Both the position numbers and the translations under genes were made by a program. DNA of 64,000 bases from Morella rubra (lineage: Eukaryota > Streptophyta > Magnoliopsida > Fagales > Myricaceae), in the NCBI GenBank assembly GCA_003952965.2, contig CM025851.1, positions 3,683,307 through 3,747,306 of the forward strand, in the 5' to 3' direction. Numbering within the stretch: the first letter of the stretch is position 1; the number at the start of each line of letters is the position of its first letter. Shown piece by piece: positions 13,966 to 27,000 of this stretch. The notes beneath the pieces are model-generated. The model was not told the DNA's origin. It did not search any database and saw only the letters and a program-made list of their open reading frames with translations.

Positions 13966-14064
13966 TAAAACCTGTCAGCACGAAGATAGTTTACTTTTGA
14001 GTGTGAAACAGCACCTCCTAAAACCTGTCAGCACGAAGATAGTTTACTTTTGAGTGTGAAACAG
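13959..14064. repeat. 53-bp direct tandem duplication
   Basis: Units 13959-14011 and 14012-14064 appear identical, starting CACCTCCTAAAACCTGTCAG. The first unit starts in the last bases of the MITE, so the duplication arose after the element inserted. Confidence 0.92.
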
Positions 14065-17000
14065 CTGCGTGATGTTAGTCGTAAGGCGAAGGTACACAGG
14101 ATTATGTTTCTTTTACTCCGACCCATTTAAAACCAGGCGTACGTACATGAATATCGGTGTCTGTTGCTGCTGTGGACTTGCTGAATGTCCGGGCCGGACC
14201 TTCCGATCATTTGGGATACATTGGCTTCGCTGCATGATGAGGCTGCCTGGAATATTCCACGACACATATGTCGTCCTTAGTTTGGTTTCTAATTAAAGAC
14301 ATGCACGTGGGAATTTTAACTTCTACGGTACTGAACCCTGTAAAGCGTGCTTCGACGCTTTGAAAGTCGAGCCTAGCTGGGCCTCAAAAATGGGTCAAAG
14401 ATGCATGTGAAGGCGTGGGACAAAGGTTTTATTTAAAGGACGTTGCTTGGAAGGGATATTGTATTTTACTCGTTCATTTCTTTGAAAAATCTTGCATGCA
14501 GCAGCTTTGAGATTTTGGAGTATTATTAACCCATGCAGTGCCTATTGCTCGTCACAGAGGAAGCTCCATATATATAGTCTGGAGAGAGGTTTTGTTACAG
14601 ACGGATGAACGGTTGTCATCAAGATGCTTGGAAGTTTATAAGCCACAGTCCCAAGCCCGTATCTCAATAATTTTCAATTGCGTACGATTACTCAGGCCAA
14701 GCTTGATTAACGCTAGGCATGTGCTTGGATTTGTTGTTTGAAATGATTTGATTTAAGGTTAAAATTGCATGCCAATGTAAATGGAATTCTCTTTAGACGA
14801 AATTTCACGAAACATATAGATATGCTAATTGGGTGCAACACTCGGATGGGGGCGACTAGCTCACGCTAGCTCATCTGATACACAGCTTTGTAATTAGGAG
14901 ACTCCTAGAGAACGGCTGAGGTGGACCTGGAGGATGGGTGATGAGCGCGAAGAGGCAAATGGAAGGTGAGGGACTAAGCTGGGAGAGACAAGAAAGGGTG
15001 TGGGTAGGCTAGTGACTGATCTAGAATGTGTTACGATCTAATTAAGGAAGCACTAATTACAATTATGTAATTTTATGCCAAAAGGGTTAGGCTAATATTA
15101 GAGTTGGAGATCGATCCTTAATTATTTATAAGATCTAATAATTTCATCTAGTACTAGACGACCACTACTGTGGCAAATTGGCAATACCAAAAAGAGTGTA
15201 CTGAAGTCCCAATTAAATTAGATCTTGGAATCACTTGCATAGCCTAATTACTCCTAGTAATTAGCAGCCAAATCAAAAGGATGGTGATTTAGGACTATCA
15301 CAAATCATGGACCCGTACATACATTATGGGGAGAAGCCAAAGATTAAGCGTGGTATAATTAGACGCACAGGGTGATCTCGAGTTTCAAAAACATATCAAT
15401 AGTACTCTAATTAGCTGAATGATTTAGAAATAAACATATTAATGGCTTTAAGAGAAGTTTAATTATTGTCTGTGTAAATTGTACAACCTGGTAATGCAAA
15501 AATTGACAAATATTACTTTAATGAAACACCAATAAAACTTCTTCAACTAGCCATTTTAATTGGAGCAGATCATGTCACCAGTTGGAGTTTCCAGAGAAGG
15601 GCTTAATTGTTTGTAATTCTCTATATAGAATTAGCGCACGATTGAAAGAAATTAAGTACTCCACTTCTACTATATAGTCATTTGGAGTATAGGACAAATA
15701 TGGCTAATTAATATGATCTCTGGATTACGACAGAATACATCACTAGTGTCGCTTTTTTCTCTTGATCGATCTCTGTCTCGATCGATCTCTTGTTCGTGGA
15801 TTGAGTACTTTGGAAACATGTCCGATTCTCCAAGACGAAAAGGACGTCTCCTGTGTAAGCATATATAAGAAGGGAACATGTATATATATATGTAAATAAC
15901 CTGATGCCCTATTGGTTTCTCAGACGGTTGCCATGGAATTTAGTTACAGCGAGAGAAGCGTAAGGAAACTCCACGAAATGTCAAGAAGCATATTTTATAA
16001 CTTCTATATATGAAACATCTATAAGAAGCTTTTCAGAAATAAGCGAGCTAAAAGCTATGGAAATTAGCCGTTATAAGCCATGAAGAGAGTGCATATATAT
16101 GATCCATCGATACTGGATAAATTCTCTTTGTTATGATTCTTGCAACTCTTTCGTACGTCGTGAAGTTTGAAATATAAACAACAATTTACTATAGGTTTTA
16201 TAAAAAAGATTGAAATCATATTTTCCTCTTTTGTTGGTTTTGGAGTTTCAAGCGATGAAATCCCTGCATTTAGTCAAAACACACCCCTGGACACCAAGAA
16301 ACACATCAATTGAAGTAGCAATTTATTTATTTCTTAAATGTGAGTTGATTAGCCGATATGAGAATGCACGTTCTGTGTATACATTTCGACATAACAGCCC
16401 TGGAATACGCAGATATAGATTTTTGTCAAAATTGGTACTTTCTCACAGGAAATAATTGTCTCAGAATTCTTCAAGATTTCTTCTTATGATGGCCACTCAG
16501 TAATGCAACAGTCACTGCAGTTATAAGTTCAAGGCAGCTTAAGGGGTAACATTAGAAGCTCCTCTTCAAGTTGTTGGGTGATTTGTCTGATCCAGTTAAG
16601 AAGCTTAAATATTACGGCCTGTCTCATAAATGAAAAGTCAGAACTTTTCTCACTTTTCATCTGAATCCAAATAAGGCCTAGAGATAAAACGAGATCACTT
16701 TCCACACAGGTGCCAAACTGTAAAGAGAAAGATGCATCCAGCTATAAAATTTTAGCCTGGATTACTTCCAGCAAAGATAGTCACAGAGGTACAGCTAGCA
16801 GATATACTTATTAATCTAGATTACCAAAGAGAAGATAGTCACGTACAGCTTCCTTCAGTGATCTTTCTCACTCAGTCATTGGGCCAACCCCCTTCTTCGT
16901 GAAGGCAGCAAGTCGCTGTAACTCCAGTGCCCATCAATAAAGCTTTTCCCAGTACCCTCCATAAATGGTATGGGACAAATATTCGGGCTAATGAATATCT

Positions 17001-18827
17001 GGCCTCCACCTAATGTCCTTCATGAATGATAACTGACATAGCAAAGCACTGGAAAGAGTTGAAAGAGTCACAATCGTGACGTTTCTATCATTTGGTACGA
17101 TGGGAGAAATTAGCATATATATTAGTCTTGTCCAGGTGGGATTCCTGTAAAGAACCATAATACAACGACCAACCTGAACAGAAACCGGACTTCTTGATTT
17201 TGGTTTTGGGGGGGGGGGGGGGGGGGGATGAGAGAGATGGTAACTTGTGGGGAAACTGAAACGTTTCGCAAGTTAGTCGGAAAATTTCATCAATGATGTC
17301 TATTATGTTTCATAAATCACGAGAAGACTGGCAGGTTCCAGAGCAAATTAAGCTAGTTCAACCTTTCTTTTCAATAGATTAACTTAAAGCTTTGGTTCAG
17401 CCAAAATGCATATGTAATGTTTCTGATTAGCTTAACAGAGTAAGTCTAGAGAGTATCGATCCTTTGGAGCCTCAGAGGGCTGAGACGGATAACTCAAAGC
17501 TCAAATCAGACGTTCTCCATTTTGGCTCTCCACACTGTGAAAGCATGCTTCATATATATGGCTCATGTCTTGTGTCTCTACATTGTAATTTAACACAACT
17601 TGTCACCGTACGGCCAACATAAGCACCGGCAATAACAAATTAAATCAAAGAAGCAACCAAATGATAAGCACTTAAAGCGGAAGTTTAATTTTTCATTATC
17701 ATCCAACTTCATCCTCTTATTCTTCACATCCAGGGGACTTGAAGGGTATACAAGAGGATAGCGGTACTGGAATTAATGTCTGAAAGGAAACTGTAGAAGC
17801 ACAGTAATGTCATCATATTGTAACAAGGCACAAGGCAAATAGCTAGAAAGTGTGGATATCCACAACGGATCAACTAGGTACGTAGATGCTTAACCGATCA
17901 AGAATAATCCATCTGACCCTATCTGTATCTGTGATATATATGTACGCCATCTCAGTTATTTCGTACGGAAACTTAAGTCTCTCTCTCTCTCTCTCTCTCG
18001 ATCGCTTACTCTATATCTGCCTCTGACCTGTGGATTTTGATATTTACGTTATCCGGATTTTAGAATGGAATACCTTGATGGAATTGACCGCAGAGAATAA
18101 AATTCTAGTCCCCAGAATCTCTAGCCGCGAGAACATAATTTTAAGATCTCTCTCTCACACTCACTCAGAAAATTACCCACTTCACAGAAACCCTAGCTGA
18201 ACTGATAAGATACGATTGGACCACAAATCAGCAAGAGCGAACCAGATAGGGACATTAAATAGGGTAAAGAAGAGGTTTATATGACCCCAAACGAGCAGGT
18301 ATTCTAAGAAACCTAAAACAAACAGATAATGAGATCAGCTCCATGGTATATACCTGATAACAACAGATGCTTAGCCAATTATTTCAAAAAAGCAGTGCGG
18401 CATCAAAGCTCAATCACCTAAGCATCAAGAGGGAGAAGAGGGGGGAGGGGGGATTGTCTTCAAACCATCTGAGGGCGCAGAGTAGCGGGAATTCTGTCAC
18501 CCAAATTCCTAACAGCCCCCGCAGGCAGCAACTCCTGTCGCTGGAACCGTAACAAGAGAAGCAATAGTACTTAACAGGTTCCTCGCATAACTCAGAAAAA
18601 AGAAAAGAAAATGAAGCATAAAATCAAATACACCATCCAGTTCAACTACTTGTACATCAGAAATTGGAAAAACCCGAGAAGCCGGATGATTTCAAATCAT
18701 AGATCAAAAAGATTACACCTGTACCTTTTTTCTAGGGATTGAGGCATTGTTTGAGGAAACCGATAGAATGGGCATGTAATGACAAAGGAATGGAAACAAT
18801 TGGATTTGTGAGGGATTAGGGTTTCAG
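14065..18827. other. Long intergenic stretch, no gene found
   Basis: No coding exon, transfer RNA or transposon end could be supported across 4.8 kb. Visible landmarks are a CT microsatellite (about 17979-17999), scattered TATATA runs and a poly-G tract at 17208-17227. The part just before 18828 is probably downstream of, or within, the MIR167 primary transcript, which runs on the minus strand. Confidence 0.5.
17208..17227. repeat. Poly-G tract (20 G)
   Basis: An uninterrupted run of 20 G in intergenic DNA. It is one of several long G or C runs in the window. Confidence 0.9.
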
Positions 18828-18928
18828 GTGCGGCCAACAACAGGTGAAACTGCCCCATGATCTGATCTTTCCTCGGCAAAGGAGAAAGGTTAAGATCATG
18901 CTGGCAGCTTCAACTGATGGTGATGCAC
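18828..18928 (-). ncRNA. MIR167: MIR167 microRNA precursor
   Basis: On the minus strand, 18912 down to 18892 carries the full 21-nt miR167 sequence: it begins TGAAGCTGCCAGCATG and ends ATCTT. The opposite arm at 18862 down to 18843 reads GATCATGGGGCAGTTTCACC, closely matching known miR167* strands and leaving the expected two-base 3' overhang. The arms are joined by a short loop whose stem pairs CCTTTCTC with GAGGAAAG. Pairing continues below the duplex to GTGC/GCAC at 18928 and 18828. miR167 is known to guide cleavage of ARF6 and ARF8 mRNAs, shaping auxin responses in flowers, ovules and roots. A minus-strand TATATATAG near 19249-19258 is a possible promoter element. Confidence 0.93.
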
Positions 18929-21900
18929 GTACGTGATACGGAAACGTTCACAGCCATTAGGGGGGAATATAGAGAAAGGGAGATCCTGGTTAGACACCAT
19001 AACTGGCTGGTTCTGCTAGGGTTTCATGGAGAAAAGAGGATCAAGAAGGGTATAAATAGAAGAGTGAGGAGGGGGGACTGGGGGGAAACCAATCGAAATT
19101 ATGACTTTATTTGAGGACTGGAAAAGAAAATATAAGATAAAAACAAAACAAATTAAAAATGTAATTAGTGGTCCCCCCTGTGGTGCAAATTGAATATTGT
19201 CACGCCAAGATTACCACCATGCAGTTTGCAGACAGGTTAGTGAGTGTTTCTATATATATTGTAACAGCATTTAATAACTTTTAGGCTGGGGCTTGAGAGG
19301 GTGGGGGACCTTTAACATTCACATCTGTCTCTCTCTCTCTCTCTAGATCTCTCCCTGTGAGAAGGAAGGCATCAAATTACCATCAACCATGAGCCAAAGG
19401 GGAAAAAGGTGTATATAGGAGGGGACCATTCTGCATGGTTTTCTATATACCTAGGTGTTGCATAAGGTTCATGACACATAAAGAAGAAAGGAGAAAGCAT
19501 CCCAACCCAAAGAAAATCATGGCCAGTATATCTCCATCTCTGTCTCTCTGATTATATATTCATGTGATGCGCATTCAATCTATATTCCATATACGCATCT
19601 TTTCTTTGAGCATTCATATAGCCTTTTTCTTTGTAAATTTTCCATTTGTTGAATACTGCGCGGTGCTGTATTTGGTTAGTGCCAGCTGCACATAATAGTT
19701 ATTACACGCAGCAGTTGATACCGACAATCAGGAAAGTGACTTGTTTCTTAAAAAGTTCCTGCAATTTAGAAATCTGGGTTCCTTTTCATTTTATATATAT
19801 ATACAAGGTCTGATGATTGTACCAAATTAGGCAAATCACTCTCAAGAATAAAGCTTTTGAAAGGTGAATTAATAATATGTACGTTTTGGAATGGTAAGAT
19901 AATGAATGGTATTCTCAGACTCCCATGGGATTTGCCTCAACTTTTTTAGATTAATTCGTTCATTAATTTGCTGGTCTCGAAAGCCATATGGAATCATTTT
20001 CTTTTCCTAACAAATTGCTTCTCTCTCTTGTTTGAAAATTCTCTCACTCCGAACATATTCGTTTGGTTGGTATATCCACCGAATTCTACGCTGATCGATC
20101 CCATCATAAGACGCTTCATCGTATATGTAAACTGCAGATGGCGAATAAGGATGCAACCCTCAGAAAGCCTCGCAGAACATAAGATGGTCATAGGCCGTAG
20201 GGTCCATCTTGTTCTAGAACGGGTGTCTGATATTCTCCACACATCTGATATTCTATATGCTCGAAAGCAAAAATAGTTTATTGCTCCTAAAAACAACCAC
20301 TGAGGAAGAATTAGTGCTGTATCTGTTCATCTAAATTTGAACTGCTCTCGTTTGTTTATGTTGCGCATGTTTTTCTCTTCTTAGCTGTTTAAGTGCTGTT
20401 TTATTTAGTATGAAAAGTTCAAACTTTCGGAGGAAGCCGTGTCTGGGCCGATCTTTCTATGCTCGATCCTTTCATTAATTTGCTCTCCTGCTCGCTATAT
20501 TAATGGCTGTATTATGTTTTCCTCTGCTATGGTTCGTTTTTCCTCTTTAGCCCACCTATAAAAAGATCGCTGGATATATACTAAATGCCTACCTAGTTAA
20601 AATAATTGATCTTGCACCGTTTTCTTGAGGAAGAGAATATACTAAATGAAATATGAAGTGTTACTCGATCATAGCTTTGCATTCTTCATTATCTTTTCCT
20701 TTTGGCCATGATCACTTACTGACTAGAATTTGATATATATATATATATATAAAGGTCTAACGTCTTCAATGCCTTGTTCTGGACCGTTACGGCGATCCAG
20801 GTAATTATAATTAAGTTGTTGGTTCGGATTCTTTCATATTATTTATGGGTCCCTGTCAAGCATGCATAAAAAAGATTTGGATATATTACATTTGCCATTG
20901 TGTAATATTTGGATACAACTGCAAATTACCTTCATATCTTCTGGAAACCATCACCAAAAGTGCATTTTGTTTATATACCTAGGAAGAGAGTTGTTCAGTA
21001 GTCCCTTTCATGACATTACAAGTCTTTTTTTTTTTTTTTTTCTATTAATGAGGTGATCCAATACCATAGAATAAATTTCACATTATAAGTTATATGAGCA
21101 CATCATAGGTTAGAGTACGTCAATTGGAATGATGTAAGTCTAACTTTTCCTACAAAGTTCTAGAGAGAAAGCTTTAGTTCCAAGCCGAACCCACAGCCAA
21201 GCTACTCTTTCATTCTTGTTTATTTTTGGGTCGAGCCGAGCTCCTCCTAAATTTGAAGCATTTTATTAGGTTGGTCATGTGGATCAGTTGTATTGCTCTG
21301 GTCTGAAATTTTGGTTCTTGCTCTTAATGGCAAGTCGGCCTAAGTGTCTGGGCCACATAGCCAACTGTAGTACGTAGGGGCCTCAGGCTTTGTAACATAA
21401 ATGTGGTCCAATCGCCGAACAGAAGCGTGCTCAAGTTGGTCAGTTTTTCAAGCTAGACCACTGAAATAGAACATGCCACAAACACCCAAAAGAAAGGAGA
21501 AGAACCAGGGGCCGGGGGGAAAGGTCGATGCACCTCAGACGTCCAACTAGAATCCCCTTCCATGCAAAGGTAAGGTTGTTACCACTGCCCAAAGCAATCT
21601 ATCTTCAGGGTTTTAGTTAGCCTAAAGACGAATTAGAACTAGAAAAAAGAAAACTACCAAATATATTAATGGAAGAGACAGTCGAGAGAGAGAAGATGCA
21701 ACAGGCTCTGATTCAATTTATGCCAACTTTTAAGGGACAAATATTAAAAAAAACTACATCTTTTTGGTTGATATTTTCTCCCGTGAGTTTTCGAACATGA
21801 GAACATGAAAGGCATTTCAACTGTCGGAGGAAATCATGCTATCAGCTCTGATCGATGATTTCTTCTTTTGATTCAATTCAATCAATCTCTTTAATTTCTC

Positions 21901-24048
21901 TGCTTGTACATGATTTTTTTTAAAAAAAAAGCTAATGGATTTTCTGCAGAATCAGAGTTGTCTAGGGACCAAGTAGTTACTTTTTTTCGCCCCCAAGAAC
22001 TTTTCTATGGAGTTCTTTCATTATTATTTTTTCCCTTCACATTCATAGTTCATACGGAGTTCCTGTTTGACTTTTAGTTCGCAGAAAAAAACTAGAGCCA
22101 AAGTGATGATGATGTCATTCGCATAAACAGTACCCTAAACAAGAGGGCATATTGTCCTGTGGGCCGGTATGGGAATCGGCTAGCATGATGTCAGGACGAT
22201 GTGCCTTGACACGCGTGTAACTACCCACGTGAGAGTTTCTCAAGGGTTTGGGGCTCACTGCGCCTTCCTGCAAACAATTGTTTATCCTTGTGCCCACTGG
22301 CAAGTGGCAGGAAGCACTTTATTTGAGAGAGAGAGGGGGAGAGGTTCTTTGGTGGGTGTGTTCCCTAAGACAACATGATCTAGGGTAGATCATTATTAAA
22401 AACGCAGGTCGATGGCAGAATTTGGAGATAAGTACCGGAGTAGCGTGGTCCCGTTGTACTGCATTAAGCTGCTAGCACTGCATGCACTGTGTGCTATGAG
22501 GAGGCAAGTATTTACTCTTTCCTCTCAAACATCACACTTAGATGGTCACATAAAAGGCAGCACAGCGCAAGGCAGTGGGGGAATAAAGCAGCTGAACCCC
22601 ATTCAAATAATTCAACTAAGTAATTAATCTTTAGCTCTCCGACTCCGAGGGTGTAACTGGGGTTTCATGCAAGTCGTTTTCCATTTATGCTTCCTCTTTC
22701 TCTCTCTCTCACTCTCTTTTTGAATAGTTTATGGTTGGAAGCAAAAGTTCAGCACCTTTTCTGGCTTTCGGTAGAGGAGGGTTAATTATTAACACACACA
22801 CCTGCCGCATGTGGCATCACAACAAGTCAAAACAGGAGACAAGTCCAACGGCTGGAAGGTGGGTGGCTTTTAAACGAAGTTTAAGAAAAAAAACCACTGT
22901 TGCCTCTGCTTCTTTTCATGACAGGAGGTTGACTAGCCATGTTCCTGCCACCGAGATAGAGAGACAGAGCATGAGAACCATGTATCCTGGACAAGTGAAA
23001 ATTACGGTTCATTTTGTACGTCCTAGATTGTTCGTCCTTTTAAAGGAATCGATTCTAGTAATGTCATGAAGAATAAAAGGTTTCATGAAATCTTTGACTG
23101 ATCTTAGGACATCATTACAGCAACGTTTTCCAGAATGGCTTCTAGAACCTCATGAAATTTCTTCTTTTCAAGAAAAGTCCCCAGTTGGTATTTAGTTATA
23201 ATATTCTAAAGTTCAGCTACATCCAATGCTCCTCTGGGTTTCATCCTAACCCATTTCTTAGCCAACGGCCAGTATTATTGACCAATCACATGATACGGCT
23301 TGCTCACCAAAATGAAAGGGCTTTTGTAAGGCAAGGAGGTTAATGATTCACCATCAACAGTCGAAAGTAAAGACATAATTCTAGAATTTTAATGTGTCAT
23401 TTTTCCATGGCAATTCGATCAAACCCACCCGAAGAAGGAAATTGGGTCTGAATGTCAAGGGTCTCCAAACTACCGAGTGAATGTCACTTGAGATCCGTAC
23501 TATTTCAAAATTCACAAATATACACCTTCAAATATAATAAAATCATCAAAATTGTACCTCGTGACCCATTCATGAACTTGCTAGTTTGGTGCGGCTAGTT
23601 TTCTGCAATAAATAGTGTACCATTTTTATAGCAATTTCATCTGGATATCCATGTAACCAAGAGCATACTTCAAAGCTGCCGAATAAATATGCTGTTGCCT
23701 TTATCAATAAATGTGGTCTAATTACATTTGAAACAGTTACAAAGAGTGAACAACCCAAAAAGGGAACTGCCAATAAGGTTTACAGCTCTCAATCAGATTA
23801 CATGATGCCGGCATTAACAACAAACAAAAAGAAGAAAGGTTGCTGATGATCATGTATGCAACCCTGGAGTCTGGACGTCATTGATAGAGATACACAAATC
23901 AGTATGCTGCTAAATCTAACCTGTAAAACTACCATAAAATTTCTGGGAAACCCTAAGTATTTGATCCTGAAAGATAAAAAAGAATACTCAAGACATCCTT
24001 GTGCTACAAAACTTAGGAAGAAGAGGTAGACTATCACCTACGGCCAAC
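18929..24048. other. Intergenic DNA between MIR167 and the kinase gene
   Basis: The first few hundred bases are the likely MIR167 promoter. No coding exon could be supported in the rest; overlapping open frames near 19968-20296 occur on both strands without any recognisable motif. Microsatellites of CT (about 19325-19345, 22698-22712) and AT (about 20734-20750) are present. The last few hundred bases are probably the 3' untranslated region of the minus-strand kinase gene. Confidence 0.5.
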
Positions 24049-27000
24049 CTACTCCGGTTCCTGACTTCTGGAACTGGTGAAATTCCTTGTTCGTAGAACC
24101 AACATTTCATAGAGGTGATCAGCTGTGGGGCGGCTTTTAGGATTTTCCTTGGTACACTGGCGGAATAAATCAACAAGGAATCTCAATGTTTCTAGTTCGG
24201 CCTCTGATGCCACCAGCTCGGCACCAGATTGAGCCATTTCAGGCTCGGAAAATGACCCTAGCACCTCCAGTTCATCTGTCAATCGTGGTCGCTTGCCCAC
24301 CTATTTTCAATTCAGAGACAACTAAATGATCACATTACAGGGTCGAAAATCAATTCATTTAATACAAGGAGCCCATCAAATCAAATCTATGATAGATGCC
24401 AGAGTTACACTTCTGTCGAGTTGAATAGTATCCTAGAATACTGCAACCCAAATATATTACATATGAATTTCCATTAGAGAACATTTACAATTCCTTCGAG
24501 CATACAATATTTATCATACAAACAAATCCCTCTAGAACAGAATCAATCTATTAAAACTCAGGAAGTTTCAGCTGTGTGCGCGTGTGAGCAAGAGAGAGAG
24601 AGCAATTTACCTGAAGAAGGTCATGCATGTCTAATTCAGATAAGCCAAGATAGGGGACTTCCAGCGTCAACAATTCCAAAATCAGGCAGCCAAATGACCA
24701 AATATCAACTTCCTGCAACCAGATAACAAAGACTTTCAGACTCCAAATAACCAAAACACATTACATGAAGGATAAGAAGCAGCATGACACATAATGGGCC
24801 TGAACATATGTATTGCAAGTTCAAAAGCCCAAGAATAGTGACTCCCTCGGATAAAACTAGGAGAGAATGTTTGCACAAACACACTTGCACATAAGTTAAT
24901 GGACTTAATCAAGATAATTTTGAAAGTAGAAAACAAAGCTGATTCTATGACAGTGTCATTCTTTGGTGTTTCTCACATATTCTTCCACAATAACTCCAGA
25001 TGATGGATTACCAATCTACGACTGAGCCAGTAACTTTCCTTGCAACATCCAAGTAAACAAAAAATAATTATGAATTTTCTATTTTAAATAACTGGATAGG
25101 TAATGATTCCAGACTCCATCTATCACATATGCACTACGCTTTATGTGATTGGCACGCGCTAACCTTCTTTTCCTTCATGTTTGTAACGTACAAACACATG
25201 AATACGGGAATTTCATGGAACTTGGTACAGCTTGCAGCAATACTGGCTTTCTAACAGCTGTCTAGACCTTACTCATGACATTACAAACTAACCTAATAAT
25301 GAAGACACCAAAAAAGGGTATTCTTTGAGCGTCAACTTTTAAGAAAAGAGAGACCAAATGAAAGTTCTATTCTTGTAGGTTAGTGTAGATGAGGATTTTT
25401 TTTATTTTTTTTTGATAAGAGTGTAGATGAGGATTCTTGATCTCCTTTAACAGACCTGAACATCAATGACCAAAAAGAAAAACTTTATACAATATAAATC
25501 CAAACTATCCAAAAACAAAATAAATACGATACAGATACAAATACGAAACTTCACACCATACAAACCCAAACCCAAACTTCACACCATACTCAAGTTGATG
25601 CACATCAAGACACTGCTTGAACAGCAACGAATGCAAAATTGGGAACAACCATACAAATTAGATGCTATGAACTCTTTACTTAAAAACTGATTGGGGAAAA
25701 TCTCACCAGTCCATAAGGGTTGCATTTGTGCATCGCCTGCAGAACCTCTGGAGCCATCCAGCGTGGTGTTCCGACACAAACATCAGGAGAAGGTACTCCA
25801 ATATGAGCAATACAGCAGGTATGCAAGAAAGACCGAAGAGGCACTGCTCTATCAAAATCGCAGAGCTTCACAACAGGCATCCCATCAGCTCTCTTCCTAT
25901 CCAAATCAACCAATATGTTTTCACTTTTTATGTCACGATGAATGATGTGTTTTGAATGCAGTTCTGCCAATGCACAAGCAACGTCTCTAGCAATGCACAA
26001 TGCCAACTCCACTGGGACATGCTTTTCACCAGCTTTTGATAGCTTCTCCAAGTAACTCTGTCACATAACATGCAGGAAACCACTAAGACAAGATTTTAAA
26101 AAGCTAATACATAAAGGTGGTTAACTATAAAAATTTACCTTTAATGACCCTCCTTCTATGTACTCTAAGAAGATTGCAGACTTCAATATACGGTGCTCTG
26201 GACTTCCATTTACTGAAGGTACCCACTTACAGGACATTCGATGTCCATACATTTCTACGATGCAGGAGTGTTTCAAAGCACCTAAAATTCTTACTTCCCC
26301 TAAACAACTGTACTCAAAATTTCTCAATTCATCCACTGAAGTCCCACAAACTTCCGAAGTACGAACCTGCAACGTCCAAATGAGAATGCATACTAAGAAA
26401 TAACATGGAACGGCTTTACAAGTGAAATAACCAATCATTATAAGCAAATATCAACCATAAATATCTGGCTAATCAATCATTACAAGCACATATGAACCAA
26501 AAACAAAACTTAAAAGCCACAAGAAAAAAGAAAAAAGAAAATACAGCATATAAACTGCACGTAATTAAACACCATAAACTCTTCATACAGCAGCTTGCAG
26601 AAAATTTAAGGTCTAAAAAATAATAATATGCGTATTTGCAACAATACTAACAATCTACGGAAATCTTAGAAGGTTCATATACAAGAATTACAAGCAATAA
26701 CCAAATACAGTATTGAAGAAAAATGCCAACATTTTCCACTCAGCTATAAGTTAAACCTGAGAAGACTACCCAGAGCACACACCTTTGCTACAGCGTCAAC
26801 AGATCCAAACTTGCATCGTATGAGGGAACGGGAAGCTGCCCTTTCAACTTCATCACAAGTAAACGTAGATGGAAAAGAACAATCAGCATCTAATTGGCTT
26901 TCACTTGAAATAGGAACTCGAGTGCGCCTGAGAGGAATGTATCTGTTACACAAATCAAATTCATCAGGAAAAAAGAAGAGGAAAAATAAACACAAATCTT

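Noticed and set aside
19968-20296. Overlapping open frames of about 100 codons on both strands
   Set aside because: Antiparallel frames over the same bases, with no recognisable motif or splice sites.
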